From positions 8,264,501 through 8,328,500 of the forward strand of contig NZ_CP107942.1 in assembly GCF_036053395.1 (NCBI RefSeq): DNA of 64,000 nucleotides, given 5' to 3'. The notes beneath the pieces were generated by a model. That model ran no database searches. It was not told where the DNA came from and saw only the letters and a list, made by a program, of their open reading frames with translations. Source of the stretch: Actinoplanes sp. NBC_00393. Lineage in GTDB: Bacteria; Actinomycetota; Actinomycetes; Mycobacteriales; Micromonosporaceae. How positions within the stretch are numbered: the stretch's first letter is position 1; each line of letters begins with the position of its first letter. The position numbers were made by a program, and so were the translations under genes. Shown here one piece after another: positions 1 through 8,441 of this stretch.

Positions 1-1266
1 TGCGTGAACATCGGCTGCGTGCCGTCGAAGACGCTGCTCGCGGCGGCCGGCACCCGGCACGCCGCGCTGGCCAACCCGTTCCCCGGGGCCCCGACGTCGG
101 CCGGCGGCGTCGACCTGGCGGCGCTGGTCGGGCAGAAAGACGACCTGGTCGCACAGCTGCGGCAGACCAAGTACGCCGACGTCGCCGCCGCCTACGGCTT
201 CGAGGTCCGCCCAGGCCAGGCGACCTTCACCGACGGAGACACCCTCACCGTCGACGGGCAGCCGCTGCGCGCTCGCGCCTACATCATTGCGACCGGCGCC
301 GAACCCGACCGCCCCGAGCTCCCGGGCCTGGACCAGGTGGACTTCCTGACCTCGACCACGGCGATGGAGCAGCAGGTGCTGCCGGAATCGCTGGTCGTTC
401 TCGGTGGCGGGTACGTCGGCATGGAGCAGGCGCAGCTCTTCGCCCACCTCGGCACCCAGGTCACGGTCGTGGGCCGGCTGGCGCCGCGCGCCGAGCCCGA
501 ACTCGCCGCCGCGCTGGCAGAGGTGTTCGCCGCCGACGGGATCACCGTGCTCGAGGAGCACGCCACCGCAGTGGAGACCATCGACGGCGGCGATGCGGTG
601 CAGGTCGTCACCGCGTCCGGGCGTCGAGTGCGCGGGCAGCGACTGCTGGTGGCCACCGGCCGCCGGGCCCGCACCGACGGCCTGCACCTGGCCGCCGCCG
701 GGGTGAAGACCGACGAACGCGGCTTCGTCGTGGTCGATGAGGCGCAGCGCACCGCCAACCCGCGGGTGTACGCGGCCGGTGATGTCACCGGCGCCCCGCA
801 GTACGTCTACGTCGCCGCCGCGACCGGGCGGGTCGCAGGGGTCAACGCCCTGGCCGACGTCGGGGCGCGTCCGGCCATGGTGGACTACACAGGACTGCCG
901 TCGGTGGTGTTCACCCGCCCGCAGCTGGCCTCGGCCGGGCTCACCGAAGCCGACGCCCTCGCGGCCGGGCACGACTGCACCTGCCGGGTCCTCGACCTGG
1001 CCGACGTGCCGCGTGCGCTTGTCAACCGCGACACCCGCGGCGCTGTCAAACTCGTCGCCGACGCCGTCACCGGCCGGGTCCTCGGTGTGCACGCCCTAGC
1101 CGACGGCGCCGGGGAGATGATGCTCGCCGCCACGTACGCCATCCGGGCCGGGATGAGCGTCGACGACCTCGCCGACACCTGGGCGCCGTATCTGACCATG
1201 GCCGAAAGCCTGCGGATCGTCGCCGGGACGTTCCGCAACGAACTGCCGACCTCCTGTTGTGCCTGA
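1..1266 (+). CDS. merA: Mercuric reductase (MerA), 5' truncated by window edge
   Basis: NAD(P)H- and FAD-dependent cytoplasmic reduction of Hg(II) to volatile Hg(0). The window opens inside the gene: the first codon is the first Cys of the redox motif C-V-N-I-G-C-V-P-S-K. The FAD-binding N terminus and any HMA domain therefore lie outside. A second Rossmann motif, V-V-L-G-G-G-Y-V-G, follows near visible residue 131. The protein ends E-L-P-T-S-C-C-A, the C-terminal vicinal Cys pair that hands Hg(II) to the active site and separates MerA from lipoamide dehydrogenase. The stop overlaps the GTG of the next gene, so it heads a mer operon with merB. The regulator is not in the window. Confidence 0.95.
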   Translation, partial: CVNIGCVPSKTLLAAAGTRHAALANPFPGAPTSAGGVDLAALVGQKDDLVAQLRQTKYADVAAAYGFEVRPGQATFTDGDTLTVDGQPLRARAYIIATGAEPDRPELPGLDQVDFLTSTTAMEQQVLPESLVVLGGGYVGMEQAQLFAHLGTQVTVVGRLAPRAEPELAAALAEVFAADGITVLEEHATAVETIDGGDAVQVVTASGRRVRGQRLLVATGRRARTDGLHLAAAGVKTDERGFVVVDEAQRTANPRVYAAGDVTGAPQYVYVAAATGRVAGVNALADVGARPAMVDYTGLPSVVFTRPQLASAGLTEADALAAGHDCTCRVLDLADVPRALVNRDTRGAVKLVADAVTGRVLGVHALADGAGEMMLAATYAIRAGMSVDDLADTWAPYLTMAESLRIVAGTFRNELPTSCCA

Positions 1267-1546
1267 CAACCGGCGCGGCGGCGGCCGCGGTGTGCTGTGG
1301 GCGGTCGGCGCCCTGGCCGTGTGCTGCACCGTGCACCTGCTGCTGCTCACCGGCGGCCTGGCCGGCATCGGCGCCGCCCTGGGTGTGCTGACTGGTAACG
1401 CAGTGCTTGCCGTCGCAGGCGCGGTCATCACCGCGATCGCCGGTGTCGCCTTTGCCCGGCGCTGGCGCCGCAACCCTGATCCCGGCGTGCCTACTGGCCG
1501 CCCACCGACCCGCAACGACAGGAGCGAATGTGACCAGCAGCGGTAG
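1259..1546 (+). CDS. Small membrane protein of the mer operon, MerT-like Cys-Cys motif
   Basis: 95 residues from a GTG that overlaps the merA stop by 8 nt; it also overlaps the merB start, so it is translationally coupled on both sides. Two hydrophobic segments (about residues 12-35 and 38-66) are followed by a basic, polar tail. The first contains Cys22-Cys23 with His26. A Cys pair inside TM1 is how MerT-type importers capture Hg(II), so a role in mercury uptake to MerA is likely. It has only two segments and no periplasmic-loop Cys pair, so it is not a standard MerT, MerC or MerF. Family assignment is inference from motif and position. Confidence 0.7.
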   Translation: MPDNRRGGGRGVLWAVGALAVCCTVHLLLLTGGLAGIGAALGVLTGNAVLAVAGAVITAIAGVAFARRWRRNPDPGVPTGRPPTRNDRSECDQQR

Positions 1547-2210
1547 CGACGGCGACCTTGCCACGGTGCTGGCCCGCGCCGGGCTGCCCGCCGACAACCT
1601 GCTCGCGCGCCAGGCCGCGCTGCCCGCACCGTTGCGCGACCTGCACCGGCTGGTGCTGGCTGGCTTCGCCGCCACCGGCGCGCCCCCGGCCCCGGCCGAC
1701 CTGGACGCCTGGGCGAGCGTCCACGGCGTGGATCTGCGGCACGCGCTGCGCGAGCTCGGTGACACCGAGCTGGTGTTCACCGACGCGGACGCCACCGCGG
1801 TCACCGGGGCGGTGCCCTTCGCCGCCGGCGTCTCGGCTCATCGGGTTGCCATCGCCGGCGGCCCGCAGGCCTTCGCCAACTGCGCCGTCGACGCCCTCGG
1901 CATCGCGGCGATGCTCGACCGCGACATCACCATCACCTCCACCGACCCGGGCAGCGGCGAACCGGTCACCGCCACCAGCCGGGCCGGCCGGTGGAGCTGG
2001 CAACCTCCGGACGCGGTCGTGTTCGTCGGCTCACGCGGCACCGGTCCGATCACCCAATGCTGCTGCCCGGTCATCAACTTCTTCACCAGCGTCGCGCACG
2101 CCACCGGCTACCAGCAGCAGCACGGCCTGTCCGGCGTGGTGCTCGGCATGGCCCAGGCCGCCCGCGCGGGCGCTCTGATCTTCGGCGGCCTCCTGCGCGA
2201 TCCGGCCTGA
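1530..2210 (+). CDS. merB: Alkylmercury (organomercurial) lyase MerB
   Basis: Protonolysis of carbon-mercury bonds, releasing Hg(II) for MerA. GTG start at 1530 is chosen because an AGGAG box sits 6 nt upstream and the resulting 226 residues fit the family (about 210-220); an upstream in-frame start at 1407 would add a non-conserved 41-residue leader inside the previous gene. The MerB catalytic signature is visible as N-C-A-V-D-A-L with Cys118 and Asp121 (the Cys/Asp spacing of Cys96/Asp99 in the reference enzyme), and a Cys177-Cys178-Cys179 run before P-V-I-N-F-F supplies the second catalytic Cys. An N-terminal winged-helix-like region precedes it. Last gene of the mer operon, convergent with the recombinase module. 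Confidence 0.93.
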   Translation: MTSSGSDGDLATVLARAGLPADNLLARQAALPAPLRDLHRLVLAGFAATGAPPAPADLDAWASVHGVDLRHALRELGDTELVFTDADATAVTGAVPFAAGVSAHRVAIAGGPQAFANCAVDALGIAAMLDRDITITSTDPGSGEPVTATSRAGRWSWQPPDAVVFVGSRGTGPITQCCCPVINFFTSVAHATGYQQQHGLSGVVLGMAQAARAGALIFGGLLRDPA

Positions 2211-2220
2211 CCACCACGCC

Positions 2221-2244
2221 GCCGCCCGCGTCCGGGCAGGCGGC
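2221..2244. terminator. Possible terminator between convergent merB and recombinase gene
   Basis: GCCGCC and GGCGGC arms (2221-2226 / 2239-2244) lie 10 nt after the merB stop, in the 135-nt convergent gap. No T-run follows. A GCCTGGAGTTG motif at 2318-2328, ending in five Ts, resembles the GGAGTTC end motif and is noted only. Confidence 0.3.
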
Positions 2245-2345
2245 TCGCTACGCTGGCGGCACGTCGATAGCGCCCCGTCATCCGCGTAGCCCGCACCGAC
2301 CGCCATGAGAGGCCAACGCCTGGAGTTGTTTTTCGGGCGGCCCGG

Positions 2346-4667
2346 TCAGCGGACAACTTCGCGCTGCCGTTCTGGGTGAGCGGCGAAGACGTACTTCAGC
2401 GCCGTGCTGTCGCAAATGCCGAACAGTCGCATCAGGTGGATCGGGTCGGCGGTCTGCCGGGCCTCGTCAAGAATCCGGTCTGCTCGTAGTGCGGACGGCG
2501 TGACTCCGAGCGGCTTGACCATGGCGGACAACGCCGCCAGGCCGGCGCTCTGTTGCCGGGCGTCCATGGCGGTTCGGCGGCTGACCAGCAGGTGCGGGTT
2601 GGCCGACTTCGGCCAACGCTCGCGCCGGTGCCGCAGCCAGGCCGTAATGAGCGTGTGGCTGAGCTCGTCGAGGTAGACGACGTGCCGGCCTGTGACCCGA
2701 TGGATGATCAGCCGTCCAGCGGAGAGATCCAAGTCGGCCAGTCGCGCCCGCATGATGTCAGTCGGTCGCAGTCCGTGGACGGCGGCCAGGACGATGACGA
2801 CCCTGGTGACAGGGCGACTCGCCCGGTCGAGCATGCCGCGGAGCCGGTCGGAGGAAATGTTCGTCGGCAGGATCTCCACCGCGGACACGACGATGCCCTT
2901 GGTGGGGTCGCGGAAGACGAGCCGTTCTTGCTTCAACGCCCGGAACAGGCTGCGCAGACCGACGTGAACGCCGCGAGCGACGTTGCCCTTGCGCTGCTTG
3001 ATCGCCTGGGTGACGTGCTCGCGAGTGATCCCGCGGAGGCCGTCGGCCTCCGTCTGCCAGGCGTGCAGGACTGGGCGGACGTAGCCGATGTACTTGACGA
3101 TCGTGGTCCAGCTCATCGCGCGGTGGCGTCGCCGGCCCTCGCCGCGCAGAACCATCACCCACCGGCCGACGTCGTCAACGAACGCGGCCGGCAGTTCTTC
3201 GATGGCTCGCTCGACGCGCCGCTGGTCGGGGTCGTGCTGCTTGGCCGGATCGGGAACCAGCAAGCCCTGCTCGGCGAGGAAGGCGATGACCCGCTTGGCG
3301 CTGAGGCCCGGCAACGTGGTGGCCAAGGCCAGGATCTCGACTTCGGGGATAGGCGCGTCGGCACCGAGCCAAGCCAGCAAGGTGCGCAAAGTCCGCAGAC
3401 CCTCCTTCAGCGGACCGTCATACCACCGCTGGTCGACGGCGATCGCCGCGAACCGGCCGACCAGCTCGTTCGCCGACTCGCTGAGCGCGGGCAGATCGGC
3501 GAACCGCAGGGCCGACCAATCTCGCGGCAGGTCGAACAGCGTCCCCTGGGCCGGGTCGACCAGGCCCAGGCTGGATTCGGAGGGCACTGGTGGAGTCGCG
3601 GGGTGAAGGCCAGCGCCCGGGGCAGTGAGGACCCGCAGAGCCAAGGGGCCGCCCAACCAGAGCTGGGTCCAGGGCTGGGTGAGCACCGCCGCACCGTGGA
3701 CGGCGGCGTAGGCAGCGCAGCCTCGACAGATGCCTGCGGCCAGAGCGAGGTCGTCGCGGTGGCACCGGCCGCAGCGCCCGACGGGCCGGTGGCCCTGGCC
3801 GTTTCCGCGCACCCACCGCCGGCACTGATCGCAGGTGGAGTCGAATCCCCAGGACTGGCAGGACCCGCAACTGTGCGGCGTCGGTGCTGGGCGCGGCGGG
3901 CGCGGCGTGGCCCTCGAACCCTGGCGTCGGCGGGTCGGGGCGAGGGTCGTGCCAGGCTGAAGCAGGTCCGCCTGCCGCAGAACCTCGATGACCATCGCGG
4001 CGAAGATTGGCAGATCGCTGACGGCATCGGTCCCGGCGAATTCGTCGCCGTCCGCGTCGCGGATCGCAAGCGCCAACCGGACCATGCGACCGACCGCGAG
4101 TCTCCACGCCCTGCCGAGCTGATGCTCGGCAGCGTGCGCCGCGATGATCGGCTCGACCCGCTCGTAGCCGCGGACTTGGCGGTGCCTGATGCGCTGCTCG
4201 TGATGGATCGTGAGATGCCGATTCGGCCGGATCAGAGTCATCTGACCCGGGATCGCCGGTGGGCAGACCCTGGGGTCATCCTTGGCCTCGCCGGGTTGTG
4301 TTTCCTGGTCGCGCTGCCACGGACGCTGCCGTTCGCGGGACACCCGGGCCCGACCCTTCAGCATGTCCAACGGCCGGGAGATGTACTTGTGCTGACCCCG
4401 CCGCATCACCAGCACGAGCTGGCTGGGCTGGCCCGGCACCGGATCGGCGAGCCACCCGGCGTCGATCTCCCGGATGATCTGAATGCAGGGGCGGCAGAGC
4501 CCGTCGCTGTTGACGTAGTGCTCCTGGTCGCAACGCCGGCAGTGCGCCCGCTGGCCGTGCGCCCGCCGCCACCCCTCGCAGGACGAGCACTCGCGGGCGT
4601 CAATCAGTTCACCCCAGCCCAGGCACCCCAGGCATTGCCCAACCGGGTAGCGGCGGATGCGAGTCAC
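2346..4667 (-). CDS. Zinc-ribbon / tyrosine-recombinase-like protein, third gene of left recombinase module
   Basis: 773 residues, GTG start 3 nt after the preceding stop. The N terminus has repeated Cys pairs (C-L-G-C, C-S-S-C, C-R-R-C, C-R-P-C within about residues 13-62), and a second cluster lies near 265-320 (C-G-S-C, C-D-Q-C, C-G-R-C, C-R-G-C), like zinc ribbons. The C-terminal third reads as a tyrosine recombinase: a SAM-like core-binding region, then H-G-L-R-P-T-D-I with the first catalytic Arg at about 634. It ends L-F-G-I-C-D-S-T-A-L-K-Y-V with a candidate nucleophile Tyr at about 759. The canonical HxxR/LGH boxes are not evident. It probably acts with the other two proteins in site-specific insertion. 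It is longer than its counterpart at 50359-51948 (529 residues), which lacks most of the middle region. Confidence 0.8.
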   Translation of the reverse strand: MTRIRRYPVGQCLGCLGWGELIDARECSSCEGWRRAHGQRAHCRRCDQEHYVNSDGLCRPCIQIIREIDAGWLADPVPGQPSQLVLVMRRGQHKYISRPLDMLKGRARVSRERQRPWQRDQETQPGEAKDDPRVCPPAIPGQMTLIRPNRHLTIHHEQRIRHRQVRGYERVEPIIAAHAAEHQLGRAWRLAVGRMVRLALAIRDADGDEFAGTDAVSDLPIFAAMVIEVLRQADLLQPGTTLAPTRRRQGSRATPRPPRPAPTPHSCGSCQSWGFDSTCDQCRRWVRGNGQGHRPVGRCGRCHRDDLALAAGICRGCAAYAAVHGAAVLTQPWTQLWLGGPLALRVLTAPGAGLHPATPPVPSESSLGLVDPAQGTLFDLPRDWSALRFADLPALSESANELVGRFAAIAVDQRWYDGPLKEGLRTLRTLLAWLGADAPIPEVEILALATTLPGLSAKRVIAFLAEQGLLVPDPAKQHDPDQRRVERAIEELPAAFVDDVGRWVMVLRGEGRRRHRAMSWTTIVKYIGYVRPVLHAWQTEADGLRGITREHVTQAIKQRKGNVARGVHVGLRSLFRALKQERLVFRDPTKGIVVSAVEILPTNISSDRLRGMLDRASRPVTRVVIVLAAVHGLRPTDIMRARLADLDLSAGRLIIHRVTGRHVVYLDELSHTLITAWLRHRRERWPKSANPHLLVSRRTAMDARQQSAGLAALSAMVKPLGVTPSALRADRILDEARQTADPIHLMRLFGICDSTALKYVFAAHPERQREVVR

Positions 4668-4670
4668 GTG

Positions 4671-5006
4671 TCAGTTGGGCGGCGGGGTTCTACCGGCGTG
4701 GCCGCCGCGGCGCGGAATCGGCCGGACCGTTCCCGGCTGCGGCGCGCTCTCGCCGACCGCCTGCGGCATGGTCTGCTCAGCCTGGCCGGGCAACGCCTCG
4801 GCTTCCAGCAGGTCCGCGATCGTGCAGTCCAGCGCCGCGCAAATCTTGTCGAGGTCGTCGAGCCGCACGGTGATCGGCTTGCTGCTCCACAACGCCGCGA
4901 CCTTGCTCAGTGACGGCTCGAAGCCGACCTCGCGCAACGCGACCAGCAGGTCGCTGGGCCGCCAGATGTCACGCCGGGCCGCGGCCCAGCGCAGGTTCCA
5001 CTTCAT
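4671..5006 (-). CDS. Small KWNLR/HTH protein, second gene of left recombinase module
   Basis: 111 residues; the ATG overlaps the upstream recombinase stop as ATGA, so translation is coupled. It starts M-K-W-N-L-R-W-A-A-A and contains an XRE-like helix-turn-helix (about residues 17-65: L-L-V-A-L-R-E-V-G through L-D-C-T-I-A-D-L-L) with the wording typical of Cro/CI repressors. A Pro/Gly-rich tail follows. Its counterpart at 50048 shares start, length and motif order. It may control expression of the module or act as a directionality or accessory factor; the sequence does not decide between these. Confidence 0.8.
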   Translation of the reverse strand: MKWNLRWAAARRDIWRPSDLLVALREVGFEPSLSKVAALWSSKPITVRLDDLDKICAALDCTIADLLEAEALPGQAEQTMPQAVGESAPQPGTVRPIPRRGGHAGRTPPPN

Positions 5007-6196
5007 CGCAGATTCCCCTTGTCCATGACGAGTCGTTGAGCGGCCCTGCTGGCGGACGCCACGCCGGCGCGTTCTGGGTCGGCGGTGGCGGTCGCGAGGT
5101 ACCGAACCGTGGTCGTAGGCCATTCGTGACCAAGTAACTTCTGGACCTCCCACAGGGACATCCCGGTCTCGTAGTTGTGGGTCGCGCACGCGTGCCGCAG
5201 AAGGTGCGGATGCAGCTCGAGCACCGGCCCCGGCAGGTACGCCTTGGCGGCAACGCCCAACGCCCGGCGGAAGGTTCCCGGCGTGACGGCCGGCGCGGTA
5301 GGCAGGTTCAGCGCCGCGACGGCCGTCGGCAGCCGCTCGGACGGCCACAGCGGAGCGCTCAGATCCTCGGGGTCGTCGATGAACGCACCGCGGATCTCCT
5401 CCATGTACCACCAGAGCAATGCCCGCCCCTCGGCGAACAGATACGCCTCCCGCTGACGAGGACCCGAGCCATGCGCGCCCTTGCCCTGCACCAAAAATCG
5501 GCCCCACTGCCCGGATTCCCAGTGCACGTCGCCGATGCGGACACCGCATAGCTCCGAGGCCCGAACACCGGAGATGTAGGCGATCTTCGCCATCGTGTAG
5601 TCCCTGCAGGCGACCGCGTGCTTGCGGGCCGCCGGCAGGGCATCGCGCCAAGTGGCGAAGAACTCCGCCGTCTGCCGCCGCGATGGAGGCACCCGCAGCC
5701 CGTAGTCACCGCGGTGCCGAGGACGGTTGAACGGGTCGACCGGCGACTCCACGCCCACGCCGAAGCGGCGGAACACCTCGCCGCCGTAGCGCTGCTCCAG
5801 GAACGCGAAGTAGCCGTCAATCCGGTTGAGTTTCTGGCGCATCGTCGAACGGCCGCGCTTGCCGGGGCCGGCGAAGTAGAGGTCCACCTGTCTCGACGTC
5901 AGCCTCCACGGCATCGTGCCGTAGTGCTGACAGACCTCGATCACCGGTTTGACGAGCTGGTCCAAGGTGCTCGGCGCCAGCCCGGACACGTCGCGGGCCC
6001 ACTGGTACTCGGCGAGCGTGTCGGCGAAGAAACTCTCCTCGTCGGCTTCCGAGACTTGGGCCGCACGCCGCCGGCCCAGTGTGACGACATCGGCCAGCCC
6101 TGGCTCGACGGCGGGCACGGTCGATGCGCTGTCCTCGTCGGCCTCCACCACGGGCGGCGGGACGAGGGTGAGCCTGCGACTCCCGGATTCACCCAC
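5003..6196 (-). CDS. Tyrosine recombinase, first gene of left recombinase module
   Basis: 397 residues from GTG. Site-specific recombinase of the phage integrase/XerC-D fold. Visible catalytic residues: Arg212 in S-G-V-R-A-S-E-L, H-L-L-R-H with Arg334, Leu-Gly-His ending at His357, and Tyr366 in T-V-R-Y-L. An N-terminal SAM-like core-binding domain covers about 55-170, preceded by an acidic leader. It is followed by two coupled genes, so the three are expected to be co-expressed. An inverted repeat ACTCC...GGAGT (6219-6237) lies just upstream of the start and could be a binding site or promoter operator. Confidence 0.9.
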   Translation of the reverse strand: MGESGSRRLTLVPPPVVEADEDSASTVPAVEPGLADVVTLGRRRAAQVSEADEESFFADTLAEYQWARDVSGLAPSTLDQLVKPVIEVCQHYGTMPWRLTSRQVDLYFAGPGKRGRSTMRQKLNRIDGYFAFLEQRYGGEVFRRFGVGVESPVDPFNRPRHRGDYGLRVPPSRRQTAEFFATWRDALPAARKHAVACRDYTMAKIAYISGVRASELCGVRIGDVHWESGQWGRFLVQGKGAHGSGPRQREAYLFAEGRALLWWYMEEIRGAFIDDPEDLSAPLWPSERLPTAVAALNLPTAPAVTPGTFRRALGVAAKAYLPGPVLELHPHLLRHACATHNYETGMSLWEVQKLLGHEWPTTTVRYLATATADPERAGVASASRAAQRLVMDKGNLR

Positions 6197-6218
6197 GGAG
6201 CGCGAGATTACACTAGCA

Positions 6219-6237
6219 ACTCCTGGATTCCTGGAGT
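6219..6237. repeat. Inverted repeat upstream of left recombinase
   Basis: ACTCC (6219/6220 onward) and GGAGT (6233-6237) arms flank the TGGATTCCT centre. It lies about 25 nt upstream of the recombinase GTG. Possible operator or recombinase arm site. Confidence 0.35.
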
Positions 6238-6320
6238 AGGTCGCGGAATCTAGGAGAGGTAGGTTGGCCGCCAGGGAGCCGTATTGGCCAGGGGAGATGC
6301 GTCAGGTCCGTCAACGGCCC

Positions 6321-6638
6321 CTACAGGGAACCCGCATGAACTCCATTAATGATCGCGTCGTAGCCGGCCAGGACATCGCTGAGCCGCTCGCCGTGCGAGA
6401 ACTGGGCGGCCTGATCGAAGACCCGGCGCCCGAGGTCGTTGAGCAGAGCCTGCGCGATCTGCGGCGCAAGGCCGGCCAGGACCAGTTCCGGGTAGTCGTG
6501 AGCGGTGAGGCCGACGGTGTAGGTGAACGCGACGTCCGTGGCCGGGTCGTCGGGGGCGGGGAAGACGTGCACGACGGACCAGCCAACCCGGTCGATGATC
6601 TCGACCTGCTGTTGCAGGATTTCGTCCATGCTCGGCAT
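6321..6638 (-). CDS. DUF4262 protein, C terminus lost to element insertion
   Basis: 105 residues with a good AAGGGAGAA ribosome site. The N-terminal block V-G-W-S-V-V-H-V-F, then F-T-Y-T-V-G-L-T and P-E-L-V-L-A-G-L, is the DUF4262 pattern (function unknown, common on actinobacterial plasmids and phages). Family members usually run on past the G-Y-D-A-I block for another 40-60 residues. Here the frame leaves similarity exactly there, reads N-G-V-H-A-G-S-L and stops at TAG. The last ten or so codons are therefore element DNA and the gene is a truncated remnant. The missing 3' part should lie on the far side of the mercury element, outside the window. Confidence 0.75.
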   Translation of the reverse strand: MPSMDEILQQQVEIIDRVGWSVVHVFPAPDDPATDVAFTYTVGLTAHDYPELVLAGLAPQIAQALLNDLGRRVFDQAAQFSHGERLSDVLAGYDAIINGVHAGSL

Positions 6639-6682
6639 GACGGGATTCTCCCTTGCTCATTGATTCAATTCGTGAAGCGCGG

Positions 6683-6723
6683 GCGAGCGCCTGCTACCGG
6701 GATGGGTAGAGGCGGGCGCTCGC
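6683..6723 (-). terminator. Hairpin downstream of VWA gene
   Basis: Perfect 9-bp arms GCGAGCGCC (6683-6691) and GGCGCTCGC (6715-6723), extended inward with mismatches, lie 80-120 nt after the VWA stop. Probable U-less terminator of the MoxR/VWA pair. Confidence 0.55.
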
Positions 6724-6801
6724 GCAGTGGTCAATTCCGGGCCGTGACGGGGGCCTCAGCGGTGCTCGCCGCTGTGGGTCGGCGCCGTCGGCGGCGAACG
6801 G

Positions 6802-8406
6802 TCAGGCGTTCTCGATGGCGGTGACGGCGGCGTCGGCGATGCGGGCGACGGCGTCGACGGGGTCGGCGACGGTGATCGTGGTGGTGTGCTCGAAGGTGTG
6901 GCTGGGCAGGTCCTTCGGGTGCAGCCACAGCACGGCGCAGCCGGCCCGGTGCAGGGTGGTGATGAGTTTCTGCCCGGCCTCGGTGTTGTCGAGCAGTCCG
7001 TCGGAGACGACGGCGAGCATCCGCAGGGTGCGGCCGTGGCGCAGGTCGAGGAGCTGGTCGGCGAGTTTCGTGGCCCCGCAGAAGGTGGCGGTGCTGAAGC
7101 CGTCGGCCGGCATGTGCAGAACCTGCTGCGGCCGGGCGTGCGGCGCGATGAGCAGGGTGGTGCGGTCGCCGAAGCCGATGGTGGTGGTGACGGCCTGTCC
7201 GCGACGGGCGGCGTGCGCGAAGATCCACGCCGCGGACGACAGCTCAGCCGCGTAAGAGCTCATGGAGCCGGACAGGTCGACCAGGACGCCCAGGTGCAGG
7301 GTAGGTTTCGGCGGCGGCGCCACGGTGCGGTGCTGCCAGGGCTGTGCGGTGGGGGTGTGACCGGCGGCGATCTGGGCGTCCGCGGCGATCGCGTGCCGGG
7401 TCCTTAGCCGGCCGGGCGGCAGCACGGCGCCGCGCCGGACGGTTTCGGGGTTGCGGGTCCGCGCCCGCGCGATGCGCTCGGCGAGGTGGCGAGCGGCTTG
7501 CTGTTGCCCGGCGGTGGGGGCGGTGCGGCCCCACTCGGCGGGCGGGCGGTGCCGCAGGTCCAGGATCCGGGCCCGGTAATCGCCGGGGCTGAGCCCGACA
7601 ACAGCGGCCAGGAAATCGGTCAGGGCCTGGTCGAGCCGGCCGGCGAACACGCCGGCATCGGCGGCCGGGACGAGCCGGTGCCGGTCCGGGTCGATGCCGA
7701 GGATCTCGCACCACCGGCGTGCCAGCTCGATCATGGTGGTGGCGTCGGTGTCGTCGACCGTGTGCGCCTCCCGCCACACCTCTCGAAGCCGGCGCAGCGC
7801 GGGCCGACCGACGACAGCGGTGACGGCGGCGCGGATGCCGCGGACGTCTTTGCTGGTCAGGATCCGCGCATCGACGCGGGCGAGCAGCAACGCGGCCAGA
7901 ACCCCGGCGTGCCAAGGGTCGTCGACCGGGGCGACGCCGGGATGCACCACCACGTTGATCATGTGGCGTAGCCAGCGCCGGTCGGTGCGGCGGCGGCCGC
8001 GTTGTCGGCCTTCGGCCCGTGATTCCTCGAGCAGTTCGGCGACCTCGGCCAGGATCGGCGCCGTGCCGGGCGGGGCCACCCAGTGGCTGTGGGCGGCGTG
8101 GGCGCAGCCGTGCACGAGCAGCCCGTACCCGGTGGGCACGATCTTCTTGTGGCCGGCGCGGCGCGGGTCGGCGACCTCGGGGGTGTCGGCGATGTAGGTG
8201 GCGTCGATCTCGATGCGGCGCAACGCGGGGTAGAAGCACTCGGGGGCGCCGCCGCCGGCACCGGGAGCGACGAGCACGGTGAGGTCGGTGCGGTCGGTCA
8301 GTGTGGGGACGTGTTTGGTCCAGGCATCGGACCAGGGCTGCCAGTCCGCGTTCGGTGCGCCCTTCTTCGCGGTGTCGGTACGGCGGTGCGGGTTCGATGG
8401 CGACAT
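6802..8406 (-). CDS. VWA-domain protein with zincin-like N-terminal region
   Basis: 534 residues, AGGAG box upstream. The C-terminal von Willebrand A domain carries the metal-ion-dependent adhesion motif D-L-S-G-S-M-S-S (377-384). The N-terminal part resembles VWA-coupled peptidase-like proteins: V-H-G-C-A-H-A-A-H (98-106) sits where HExxH would be, followed by E-L-L-E-E-S-R (124-130). The Glu of HExxH is Gly here, so catalysis is doubtful. It lies 35 nt downstream of a MoxR-type AAA+ gene; MoxR ATPases and VWA proteins work as chaperone pairs that remodel or load metal into a client. The client here is unknown. No signal peptide. Confidence 0.8.
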   Translation of the reverse strand: MSPSNPHRRTDTAKKGAPNADWQPWSDAWTKHVPTLTDRTDLTVLVAPGAGGGAPECFYPALRRIEIDATYIADTPEVADPRRAGHKKIVPTGYGLLVHGCAHAAHSHWVAPPGTAPILAEVAELLEESRAEGRQRGRRRTDRRWLRHMINVVVHPGVAPVDDPWHAGVLAALLLARVDARILTSKDVRGIRAAVTAVVGRPALRRLREVWREAHTVDDTDATTMIELARRWCEILGIDPDRHRLVPAADAGVFAGRLDQALTDFLAAVVGLSPGDYRARILDLRHRPPAEWGRTAPTAGQQQAARHLAERIARARTRNPETVRRGAVLPPGRLRTRHAIAADAQIAAGHTPTAQPWQHRTVAPPPKPTLHLGVLVDLSGSMSSYAAELSSAAWIFAHAARRGQAVTTTIGFGDRTTLLIAPHARPQQVLHMPADGFSTATFCGATKLADQLLDLRHGRTLRMLAVVSDGLLDNTEAGQKLITTLHRAGCAVLWLHPKDLPSHTFEHTTTITVADPVDAVARIADAAVTAIENA

Positions 8407-8441
8407 CGGATGGTCTCCTCTCGTTGTGCGCAGGGCAGGGG

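Larger units (their letters stand above)
1..6350 (-). mobile_element. Mercury-resistance element with three-gene recombinase module (left end outside window)
   Basis: The mer genes lie convergent to a tyrosine recombinase / KWNLR protein / zinc-ribbon recombinase trio. The trio has the same gene order, overlaps and polarity relative to metal cargo as the element at 48807-54023. The right boundary is placed at about 6345-6356. There the DUF4262 gene loses its family ending, and an inverted GGAGTTC (6338-6344), also found at both ends of the other element, sits a few bases inside. The other end and the rest of the interrupted gene should lie left of the window. The boundary is good to about 6 bp only. 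Confidence 0.6.

Noticed and set aside
1407..1529. Earlier in-frame start for merB
   Set aside because: The added 41 residues are the shadow of the membrane-protein gene; the GTG at 1530 has AGGAG and gives family length.
2553..4913. Long plus-strand open frame (786 codons) opposite the zinc-ribbon recombinase gene
   Set aside because: Mirror frame produced by GC-rich codon bias; the minus-strand protein has domains, start context and a homologue at 50359.
6219..6237. ACTCC/GGAGT inverted repeat considered as the end of the mercury element
   Set aside because: The DUF4262 truncation and the GGAGTTC motif place the end about 110 bp further right, near 6350.
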